From Deltaproteobacteria bacterium (GTDB lineage: Bacteria; Myxococcota; XYA12-FULL-58-9; JAUUZB01), in the NCBI GenBank assembly GCA_030590185.1, contig JAUUZB010000047.1:1-10788 (forward strand): DNA of 10,788 bases, given 5' to 3'. The notes under the pieces were generated by a model. The model was not told the origin of the DNA. It saw nothing but the letters and a program-made list of their open reading frames with translations, and made no database searches. The position numbers and the translations under genes were made by a program. Shown piece by piece: positions 1-6,328 of this stretch. The stretch's first letter is position 1; every line of letters starts with the position of its first letter.

Positions 1-153
1 CTGCGTGTTCGACGTGGTCGGGGTCTCGACTGGGTCGACGGAGGGCGCGGGTGGGGCGGTGGTATCGACCTCGGTGCAGGCCTGCAGGGCCCACGTCCCG
101 GCCAGATAGCAGGCGAGCAGCAAGGCACTCCGGTTGGATGTCGCCTGATTCAT
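1..153 (-). CDS. Lipoprotein, N-terminal part only (runs off the left edge)
   Basis: Reading leftwards from ATG at 153, 51 codons are open to the window edge. The N-terminus is a lipoprotein signal: a short n-region with Arg8, a hydrophobic stretch (LLLACYLAGTWAL), then a lipobox-like LQAC with Cys26 as the predicted lipidated residue. A Thr/Pro/Ser-rich linker follows, as is common between the lipid anchor and the folded part of a surface lipoprotein. An excellent Shine-Dalgarno sequence (GGAGGT, 7 nt before the ATG) fixes the start. It lies 18 bp downstream of lhgO on the same strand, so it is probably the third gene of that transcript. Thr at +2 of the mature protein gives no inner-membrane retention signal by the E. 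coli rule, so outer-membrane placement is likely (inference). No function can be assigned because the mature domain is outside the window. Confidence 0.75.
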   Translation of the reverse strand, partial: MNQATSNRSALLLACYLAGTWALQACTEVDTTAPPAPSVDPVETPTTSNTQ

Positions 154-171
154 GGACTCCACCTCCAAAGA

Positions 172-1371
172 TCAGTCTAACCCATCAGCCAGTCTCTCTG
201 CGATCAGGTTCGCGATGTTGAGGGAGGCGGTCGCGGCGGGCGACGGCGCATTGATGACGTGGAGAAAGCGTGGTCCCTGCTGGATGAGGAAATCGTCGAC
301 CAGGGCCCCCGCTCGACTCAGGGCCTGGGCGCGTACCCCGGCGGGTGCTGGGGTGAGTTGGTCGGCGCGCAGCTCGGGCACCAATTGCTGCAGGGCGCGC
401 ACGAAGGCGCCCTTGTTGAGGGAGCGCCACATTTCGCCGGCGCCGGCGCGCCAGAAGCGCAGCGCCAGGCGCATGAAGCCCGGGTAGAACAGCGCCTCGC
501 TGAGGTCACCGATCCGCAGGTCGGTCTTGGTGTAGCCCTCGCGGGAAAAGGCCAACACCGCGTTGGGGCCGGCATCGACGCGACCGTCGATCCGACGGGT
601 GAGATGGACCCCGAGGAACGGGAAGCGGGGATCTGGGACGGGGTAGATCAGGCCACGGCAGAGGTGGGTGGCCGAATCGGCGAGCTGGAAATACTCGCCA
701 CGGAACGGCACGATCTTAGCCTCGGGCGTGACCCGGGCCAGGGTCGCGACTCTGTCACAATAGAGGCCGGCGCAGTTGATCGCCCAATCGACCTCGACCT
801 CACCGGCGGTGGTCTCGAGGACCACCGTGTCGCCGCTGCGCACGCCGATGAGCCGCGCGCTGGTTTTGAGCGCTCCGCCCGCCTCGGTCAACCGCAAGGC
901 GAACCGCTGGCACACCGCGACATAGTCGACGATTCCAGCGTCCGGTACGTGGATGGCGGCGATCCCGGCGGCGTGGGGCTCGAGGTCGGCGAGCTCGGCT
1001 CGGTCGATGACGCGACAGGTGACGCCGTTGCGTTGGCCGCGCTCGTAGACGTCGTGCAATCCTGGGAGTTGGGTGTCGTCGACCGCGACGATTACCTTGC
1101 CGCATTTCTCGTAGGGGATCCCTTCGCGGTCGCAGAAGGCCTCCATCGCCTGCTTGCCAGCCTGACAGTTCTTCGCCTTGAGGGAGCCGGGGCGGTAGTA
1201 GATGCCGGAGTGGAGGACGCCGGAGTTGCGACCGCTCTGGTGTAGGGCGACGGAGTCTTCTTTCTCGATGACGGTGAGGCGAGCGTTGGGGTAACGCTGG
1301 GTGAGTTGATAGGCGGTGGCGAGTCCAACGATGCCACCGCCCACGATGCCGATGCGAGGGGGGATGCCCAT
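172..1371 (-). CDS. lhgO: L-2-hydroxyglutarate oxidase (LhgO/YgaF family)
   Basis: A 399-residue FAD-dependent oxidoreductase of the DAO superfamily. The family oxidises L-2-hydroxyglutarate to 2-oxoglutarate and in E. coli passes electrons to the membrane quinone pool. The dinucleotide fold is at the N-terminus: G11-G-G13-I-V-G16 with Glu36 closing the second strand. It is followed by the family signature HQSGRNSGVLHSGIYY (44-59), with His54 and the Arg/Asn that contact FAD. Near the C-terminus NAPSPAATASL is the other conserved FAD-loop signature. The length is close to E. coli LhgO (about 420). I chose ATG 1371 because the Rossmann strand begins at residue 7. The same frame extends upstream to 1806, but only inside the preceding membrane-protein gene and without family sequence. 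The ribosome site is weak, so coupling to the upstream gene, which stops 20 bp earlier, is likely. There is no csiD or gabDT neighbour, unlike in E. coli. Confidence 0.92.
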   Translation of the reverse strand: MGIPPRIGIVGGGIVGLATAYQLTQRYPNARLTVIEKEDSVALHQSGRNSGVLHSGIYYRPGSLKAKNCQAGKQAMEAFCDREGIPYEKCGKVIVAVDDTQLPGLHDVYERGQRNGVTCRVIDRAELADLEPHAAGIAAIHVPDAGIVDYVAVCQRFALRLTEAGGALKTSARLIGVRSGDTVVLETTAGEVEVDWAINCAGLYCDRVATLARVTPEAKIVPFRGEYFQLADSATHLCRGLIYPVPDPRFPFLGVHLTRRIDGRVDAGPNAVLAFSREGYTKTDLRIGDLSEALFYPGFMRLALRFWRAGAGEMWRSLNKGAFVRALQQLVPELRADQLTPAPAGVRAQALSRAGALVDDFLIQQGPRFLHVINAPSPAATASLNIANLIAERLADGLD

Positions 1372-1391
1372 GTGGGAATTGGGACGACGTA

Positions 1392-2720
1392 CTAGGTGAA
1401 GATCCACAAGATAAAGGCAATCAAGGACCCCACCACGGACAGATCGGAAAGCTCCACCGCGACCCCGATGCCCCCCTTGCTCAGACTGGCGGAGGCGGTC
1501 ATCACGAGCGCGGCCAAAAAAGAGAGGAGGAGGCCGTGGGCCGGGGCGATGGCCCACATGGCCCGTTGCCCCCCCCGCTTTTCGGCGATGATCGCCGCCG
1601 CGCCGCCGCCGACCAGATGTCCGGCCGAGAGCGCCACCAGCATGCCGGGAACGACCGAGGTGAGTCCCATCCAACCAAACAGGAAGAAACCCAGGATGCC
1701 GCCGGCGAGGCTCAATAAGAAGCCAATGACCGCCGTGCGCGGGGCCTCGCTCAGCATGAAGAGCGCATCCAGAGCGGGCCTGGTGCCAGGCAGGAGCTTC
1801 TGCCAACCGGCGAAGGCCTCATCGACGCCGCGCAACACCAATGGGATCGCCTGAATGATGAGCCACAGACCCGCCGCAAAGGTGAAGCCGACGATCAAAG
1901 CGCCGATCAGATAGAAGCTGCTGCCGATGGTCGGCAGCAACGACAGGAGGTCGATCGTTGCCAGAGCGGCGGTCGTCTTTTCCTCGCCAGCGTTGATGGC
2001 GAGCAACAGGCACAGCAGGCCGACCACGATCCCGCTAAACAGCAACGGTGAGCCCAGCGCCATGTCGCCGGCGTCTTCCCCGGCCGGCTTGCGCTTCTTG
2101 GTCTCGGACCCACCGAGCTTGGGCGCCAGCGCTGCGACGCCCAGGAGCAACCCGGTGTGGAAACTGCCGAGGGTGGGCCGCCCCGGTTGTGACATCAGAA
2201 CGTACGGCCGATTGGCGAGGTAGGGCAGCCACGCCATTGCCGAGCCGATCAACAAACTGACGATCGGGACGGCGACGTAGGGATTGGCGCCGGCGCGCAG
2301 AAACAAGATCAGCAGCAGAGCCGAGCCCAGGAGCACGTGTATCGGATTGAGAAAGAGGTAACGGGCCGGGCTCAAGCGCGCCCACAGAATGTTCACCACA
2401 AAGGCCAGCAACACGGTCGCCGCCTGGGCGTGCGCAAAGGCGCCCTTGACCTCGAGCCGCGGCGCCAGCACAGCGCGGGTGGGTTCGCCCTGCGCCCACC
2501 CGAAGAGATGGCCGGCCAGCATATCGACGCTACCGACTGCTTTGAGCATCACGTGCAGACCGATCAGGAGGCCGATCCACCCGAGCAGCACAGTCAGGGC
2601 CCCGGCGATCGCCTTGGGAAAGCTACGGTCGGCGAGCAGCAACCCAACGAAAACCAAGAGCGGGAAAATGAGCAGAGTATCGCTGAGGATCCCGTCAACG
2701 ATCATGTGAAGCAGGCGCAT
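1392..2720 (-). CDS. UlaA-like PTS EIIC family membrane transporter (ascorbate/GAT type)
   Basis: A 442-residue polytopic membrane protein with about ten hydrophobic segments. The strongest family evidence is at residues 301-334: EAF-x-G...LLPG...ALD318...AP327...V-x-GF. This reproduces the spacing of the corresponding block in E. coli UlaA/SgaT (EAFNG, LIPG, AID, APNAVVWGF). A GGQRA segment at 383-387 matches GGWRA of UlaA further along, and the overall length (UlaA about 465) agrees. UlaA carries L-ascorbate while its EIIB/EIIA partners phosphorylate it. No EIIA, EIIB or phosphocarrier is visible here, so this may work as an uncoupled carrier or with partners elsewhere. A hydrophilic Lys/Glu/Asp-rich loop lies at 201-222. 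The start at 2720 is supported by AGGGAG five to six bases upstream; a second Met at codon 6 is less likely. It is first in a probable transcript with lhgO and the lipoprotein. The substrate is not predictable; given lhgO, a hydroxy- or dicarboxylate-like acid is possible (inference). Confidence 0.75.
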   Translation of the reverse strand: MRLLHMIVDGILSDTLLIFPLLVFVGLLLADRSFPKAIAGALTVLLGWIGLLIGLHVMLKAVGSVDMLAGHLFGWAQGEPTRAVLAPRLEVKGAFAHAQAATVLLAFVVNILWARLSPARYLFLNPIHVLLGSALLLILFLRAGANPYVAVPIVSLLIGSAMAWLPYLANRPYVLMSQPGRPTLGSFHTGLLLGVAALAPKLGGSETKKRKPAGEDAGDMALGSPLLFSGIVVGLLCLLLAINAGEEKTTAALATIDLLSLLPTIGSSFYLIGALIVGFTFAAGLWLIIQAIPLVLRGVDEAFAGWQKLLPGTRPALDALFMLSEAPRTAVIGFLLSLAGGILGFFLFGWMGLTSVVPGMLVALSAGHLVGGGAAAIIAEKRGGQRAMWAIAPAHGLLLSFLAALVMTASASLSKGGIGVAVELSDLSVVGSLIAFILWIFT

Positions 2721-2901
2721 GGGAGCTCCCTGGTGCTGGCCGGTCGTCTGTTCTTCGTCACCGTCGGCGCACGGCGATGCGGCACGGTTTCAGAGATTCG
2801 GGGTTCGGATCAACACCACCCTTCCTTGAAGCCCACGCCGGGATTTGGCATGGGTGCGCGCGGGTGCTCAACCCCAGACATCAGACATCGGAGACTCGCC
2901 C
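2721..2901. other. Divergent intergenic spacer between the EIIC-like operon and the Cys-rich surface protein
   Basis: This 181-bp gap separates divergent genes, so it must hold the start signals of both. The visible parts are the two ribosome sites: AGGGAG facing left near 2725-2730 and GGAGA facing right at 2890-2894. I found no convincing -35/-10 pair on either strand. A short direct repeat, CAGACAT, occurs twice back to back near 2876-2888, just before the rightward ribosome site. Confidence 0.4.
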
Positions 2902-5127
2902 ATGCGTACTCTCACCCTCGCATCGCTCTCCCTCGGCTCCATCCTACTCGCCACCGCCAGCCCAGCCTACGCCATCTGCGGCGACGGTGTCCTCGAAGCC
3001 GGCGAAGCCTGTGACGATGGCAACACCGTCAGTGATGACGGTTGTGGCTACGCCTGTTACGCAGAGGCCGGGTACACCTGCCCCACACCGGACACCGCCT
3101 GCGACGAGATCTGTGCCTGCTGGCTCCTGGTCGCCGACGACTTCGATGACAACCTGCCCGACCTCGCCACCTGGGACTACCTGACCGGGTTCAACCCCGG
3201 CGCCGCGGTCGTTGATAGCAACTCTGCCCTGACCCTCACCAACGGTGCGTGGGTCGCGACCGAGAGAACCCTCGACCCCATCGCCGAGGGCGGCCTGCGG
3301 ATCCGCGCCACCTGGCACGTAGGAGCCGGGGATGAGGTGTCCATCCTGACCCGCAGCAACCTGTCGGTCGGCTCCGATGGCTTTCCTCAGATCGCCGGAG
3401 CGCGCTTCACCGCCTCCGAGCCGGACGACACCGTGACCCTCGAAGTTCCAGGGGAGGCACCGCAAACCGTCAGCCTAGCGATCGCGCCTGGGGATGAGCT
3501 GTGGTTTGACATCAGAGACGTCGACCTGACCACCGAGTTGTTCCTCACCAACTGGCCAGCGGGCGGCATGGCCCCGGGCAGCGGACCGGCACCGTCGATC
3601 CTTCTGTCTAACCTCACCCCGACCGCCGCGCTGACCAGCAACTACGTTGTCTTTGCCAACCGACCGGCAGGCGCTGCGACCAGCTACAGCTCGACCCTAG
3701 ACGACGTACAGATCTCGTCGCTCAATATTTTTGCCTGCCAAGAGATCACCTGCCCCACCGAGCCGGCTATCTGTGAATCCGACATTTACGCGCTCGACAC
3801 CGTCTGTGACGATCTCAACCCCGCCACCGGCAGCGATGTATGCGATGGCCTCGGTGCCTGCGCCGGCGTGCTGCTGACCTGCGACGATGGCATCCTCGAC
3901 GAGGGTGAAGAGTGCGACGACGGCGGCGACAACTCCGACAGCGAGCCCGACGCCTGTCGCACCAACTGCACAGCGGCCGGGTGCGGCGACAACGTGATCG
4001 ACACCGGGGAAGAATGCGATGACGGGATCGCCAATAGCGATACGGTCCCGAACAGCTGTCGCACCAACTGTCGAGATCCCGCCTGCGGCGATGGTGCCCT
4101 CGATGACGGTGAGGCGTGCGACGATGGCAACGTGCGCAGCTTCGACGGTTGTTCCAACACCTGCAGCACCGTCGAGGACGGTTGGTACTGTGATCAAACC
4201 CCCTGCTACACGATCTGCGGCGACGACACCCAAGCAGGACTCGAGCAGTGTGACGACGGCGGACTCAACTCCGACACGGTGGTCGATGCCTGCCGCGCCG
4301 ATTGTCGGCTCGCCCACTGCGGCGACAACGTCATCGACACCGACGAGCTGTGTGATTACGGCCTCGGCAACTCCGACAGCCTCGCGGACACGTGTCGATT
4401 GACCTGCGTGCTGCCCGTTTGTGGCGATCGGGTGGTGGACAGCGATGAGGTTTGCGACGACGGCGCCCAGATCGCCGGCGACGGCTGCGCCGCGGACTGC
4501 TCCTCCTGGGAGGAAGGCTGGGAGTGCAGCGCCGAGGGTTGCGTGCCGATCTGCGGCGATGGCGTCGCCGTTGGTGAAGAGGAATGCGATGACGGCGATC
4601 TCAACGGCAACCTACAGGACGGCTGCCGGGTCGACTGCACGGCGGCTCGCTGCGGCGACGGCATCATGGACACCGACGAAGCGTGTGATGACGGCAACAG
4701 CGAGAACAACGACGCCTGCCTCAACGGCTGCGTGGCTCCGACCTGCGGCGACAACTACCTCTACGACTTCCTAGAGGAGTGTGACGACGGTGACCTCAAC
4801 AACGACACCACTGCCGACGCGTGCCGCATCGACTGTACCCAGGCGGGCTGTGGCGACGGGGTCCTCGTCAGCGATGAGGCGTGCGACGACGGCAACCGCG
4901 CCTCCCATGACGGATGCAGCAGCTACTGCAGCGTGGAGGAGGCCGGCAGCAGCACCGGCGGCAGCGACGACGGCACCGGCAGCGATGACGACAACGACAA
5001 CGAAGGGGGGGGCGGCTGTGCGGCCACGCCTGGCCTAGGCGGCTCCGCAGGCAGGGCAGTCCCCGCTGGCCTTCTGGCGCTGCTCCTGATCGCCGGCGCC
5101 CGGCGACGCCGGCGGGTCCGTCGTTGA
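2902..5127 (+). CDS. Secreted DUF4215 Cys-rich repeat protein with lectin-like insert and MYXO-CTERM-like anchor
   Basis: A 741-residue exported protein. Residues 1-24 are a Sec signal peptide with cleavage after AYA. One DUF4215-type repeat (CGDG...GEACDDGN...DGC...C) starts at Cys26. Residues about 73-281 lack the repeat and look like a beta-sandwich (LamG/concanavalin A-like; moderate certainty). A further Cys-rich linker leads to ten more repeats starting at residues 327, 361, 395, 439, 473, 507, 551, 584, 615 and 650. A Ser/Gly/Asp/Asn linker then precedes Cys706, a hydrophobic helix (AGLLALLLIAGA) and an Arg cluster at the end, the layout of MYXO-CTERM sorting tails. The repeats are very Asp-rich, so calcium binding is plausible but not shown. 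ATG 2902 is set by the signal peptide and GGAGA 7 nt upstream; a TTG at 2845 would spoil the signal peptide. It is probably displayed on the cell surface as an adhesin or binding protein, with unknown ligand. The cyclase gene follows after 31 bp with no visible terminator. Confidence 0.88.
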   Translation: MRTLTLASLSLGSILLATASPAYAICGDGVLEAGEACDDGNTVSDDGCGYACYAEAGYTCPTPDTACDEICACWLLVADDFDDNLPDLATWDYLTGFNPGAAVVDSNSALTLTNGAWVATERTLDPIAEGGLRIRATWHVGAGDEVSILTRSNLSVGSDGFPQIAGARFTASEPDDTVTLEVPGEAPQTVSLAIAPGDELWFDIRDVDLTTELFLTNWPAGGMAPGSGPAPSILLSNLTPTAALTSNYVVFANRPAGAATSYSSTLDDVQISSLNIFACQEITCPTEPAICESDIYALDTVCDDLNPATGSDVCDGLGACAGVLLTCDDGILDEGEECDDGGDNSDSEPDACRTNCTAAGCGDNVIDTGEECDDGIANSDTVPNSCRTNCRDPACGDGALDDGEACDDGNVRSFDGCSNTCSTVEDGWYCDQTPCYTICGDDTQAGLEQCDDGGLNSDTVVDACRADCRLAHCGDNVIDTDELCDYGLGNSDSLADTCRLTCVLPVCGDRVVDSDEVCDDGAQIAGDGCAADCSSWEEGWECSAEGCVPICGDGVAVGEEECDDGDLNGNLQDGCRVDCTAARCGDGIMDTDEACDDGNSENNDACLNGCVAPTCGDNYLYDFLEECDDGDLNNDTTADACRIDCTQAGCGDGVLVSDEACDDGNRASHDGCSSYCSVEEAGSSTGGSDDGTGSDDDNDNEGGGGCAATPGLGGSAGRAVPAGLLALLLIAGARRRRRVRR
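3880..4551 (+). repeat. Tandem 336-bp super-repeat (two copies of a 34+34+44-residue DUF4215 triplet)
   Basis: The repeat starts inside the surface protein fall at residue intervals 34, 34, 44, 34, 34, 44. This makes two gap-free 112-residue units, 3880-4215 and 4216-4551. In each unit the first two repeats are of the DACR-x-x-C form and the third is of the DGC...C...GW-x-C form with a ten-residue extension ending in a Cys before the next CGD. The DNA copies have diverged, but the second subunits share a 23-24 base run with one mismatch at their start (3982 and 4318). After the second unit the intervals are 33, 31 and 35, a degenerate continuation. Confidence 0.85.
5017..5124 (+). other. MYXO-CTERM-like C-terminal sorting tail
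   Basis: The last 36 codons of the surface protein encode Cys706 after a Gly run, a Pro/Gly-rich stretch, a hydrophobic segment of about 15 residues and a terminal block with seven Arg. Myxobacterial MYXO-CTERM domains have this order, with the Cys as the presumed modification site after which the tail is removed for surface anchoring. The assignment is by layout, not alignment. Confidence 0.8.
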
Positions 5128-5158
5128 AACAAACCGTCCGAGTGATTAAACTCCGATC

Positions 5159-6250
5159 GTGATCGCTGAAGAAGCCAAGCGCAAACCGATCCTGCTGGTG
5201 GTCGAGGATGAGCCGAGCGTCCGGCACATTCTGACCCGCGCCTTCGAGGGCGACTACGAAATCCACGAGGCCAACACCGGCGCCGAGGGCCTCGCGGCGG
5301 CGCGCAACCTGCACCCCGACGTCATCATCACCGACCAACGCATGCCGGAGATGACCGGCATCGAGTTCCTCACCCGGGTGCGCAAGGAGCTACCGAACAC
5401 CATCCGCGTACTGGTCACCGGCTTCACCGACTACGGCCCGTTGATGGACGCCCTCAACTTGGCGGACGTGCATCATTATTTCGAAAAGCCGTTCCACACC
5501 GTCGACATCCGCACCGTGGTCGACGTGTTGCAACGCTACGGCGAGGTGGAGCGCCAACGGGACGCCTTGCTCACCCGCCTACGGATCTCCATCGGTGAGC
5601 CGGCGCCGGAGAGTCCAGAGAGCAAGATCCTCAGCGGCGCAGACGCGAGCATCACCGCCTTGATCCGCGAGCGCACCCGGGAGCTCGAAGACTCCAACCG
5701 GGCCCTACGCGAGGCCAACGGTAAGCTCCGGGAGATGGCGGTACGCGACGGTCTCACCGGACTGTTCAACCACCGCAGCCTAATGGAGCACGTCGATCTC
5801 GAGGTGGCGCGCTCCTTGCGCTACGGACGCGAGTTCTCGCTTCTGTTCATGGACATCGACGACTTCAAAGACATCAACGACCGCTTCGGCCACGCCACCG
5901 GCGACCGCGTGCTAGCGCGCGTCGCAGCGCAACTCTTCCCCCACCCCACCGAGGGCCTGCGGCATTCCGACTTCGCGGCCCGTTACGGCGGCGAGGAGTT
6001 TTGCGTCATCCTGCCGGAGACGCCGCTGGCCGGCGGGCTGATCAAGGCGGAGCGGATCCGGTCCTCCATCGAGTCCATCGACTGGTCCGAGGCCGAGCCA
6101 AAGATCGATCGCGCCATCACGGTTAGCGTTGGTGTCGCGGGGTTCCCGAACCACGGCCAGGACACCACCTCTATCCTCGAGGCGGCCGACGCCGCGCTCT
6201 ACCGGGCAAAACGCGCCGGCAAAAATCAGGTGCAGCGCGCCGAGACGTAA
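5159..6250 (+). CDS. Receiver-GGDEF response regulator, active diguanylate cyclase
   Basis: A 363-residue cytoplasmic signalling protein that should make cyclic di-GMP from two GTP when phosphorylated. The receiver domain (about 10-125) has the acidic pair E16/D17, phospho-acceptor D59 in TDQRMP, Thr87 and Lys110 in the FEKPF motif. A charged helix at about 165-195 (RERTRELEDSNRALREAN) is a likely coiled coil that transmits the signal. The GGDEF domain starts at DGLTGLFN (197) and has the metal site MDIDDFK (231-237), the catalytic GGEEF at 277-281 and the inhibitory I-site R268-x-x-D271 five residues before it. All key residues are intact, so an active, product-inhibited enzyme is expected. 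The start is GTG at 5159: an in-frame TAA lies 12 nt upstream and the receiver begins at residue 11, leaving no other sensible start. No strong ribosome site is visible. It is 31 bp behind the surface-protein gene and may be co-transcribed with it. No partner histidine kinase is in the window. Confidence 0.93.
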   Translation: MIAEEAKRKPILLVVEDEPSVRHILTRAFEGDYEIHEANTGAEGLAAARNLHPDVIITDQRMPEMTGIEFLTRVRKELPNTIRVLVTGFTDYGPLMDALNLADVHHYFEKPFHTVDIRTVVDVLQRYGEVERQRDALLTRLRISIGEPAPESPESKILSGADASITALIRERTRELEDSNRALREANGKLREMAVRDGLTGLFNHRSLMEHVDLEVARSLRYGREFSLLFMDIDDFKDINDRFGHATGDRVLARVAAQLFPHPTEGLRHSDFAARYGGEEFCVILPETPLAGGLIKAERIRSSIESIDWSEAEPKIDRAITVSVGVAGFPNHGQDTTSILEAADAALYRAKRAGKNQVQRAET

Positions 6251-6260
6251 CGGGCTGGGC

Positions 6261-6323
6261 GCTGCCTCCGTTGCCTCCGTTGCCTCCGTTGTCTCCGCTG
6301 CCTCCGCTGCCTCCGCGGGCTCC
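6261..6323. repeat. 9-bp minisatellite between convergent gene ends
   Basis: Seven head-to-tail copies of GYTGCCTCC fill most of the 78-bp gap between the cyclase stop and the ubiB stop. Reading from 6261 the units are GCTGCCTCC, GTTGCCTCC twice, GTTGTCTCC, GCTGCCTCC twice, and GCGGGCTCC. The copies differ only at one or a few positions, which suggests recent slippage expansion. No hairpin-plus-T terminator is visible for either converging gene. Confidence 0.9.
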
Positions 6324-6328
6324 GCTCG

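Noticed and set aside
259..1245. Long plus-strand frame opposite lhgO, and similar antisense frames at 2944-3465, 6818-7444, 8930-9751 and 9088-9723
   Set aside because: They are shadows of GC-rich coding strands: composition is biased, no recognisable domains appear, and the opposite frames carry clear family motifs or signal peptides.
1372..1806. Upstream extension of lhgO to a 544-residue reading frame
   Set aside because: The extra 145 codons lie entirely inside the EIIC-like gene in another frame, are Arg/Gly-rich low-quality sequence, and the FAD fold starts right after ATG 1371.
2846..2860. Sigma-54-like TGGCATG upstream of the surface protein
   Set aside because: The GC element is nine rather than ten bases from GG. 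RpoN spacing is strict, so this is not called.
2845..2901. TTG start 19 codons upstream for the Cys-rich surface protein
   Set aside because: It would place a non-hydrophobic stretch before a clean signal peptide, while ATG 2902 has its own ribosome site.
3880..4950. Periodic GC-rich repeats read as a CRISPR-like array
   Set aside because: The periodicity is in frame with one long gene and explained by Cys-rich protein repeats; there are no identical repeats with unique spacers.
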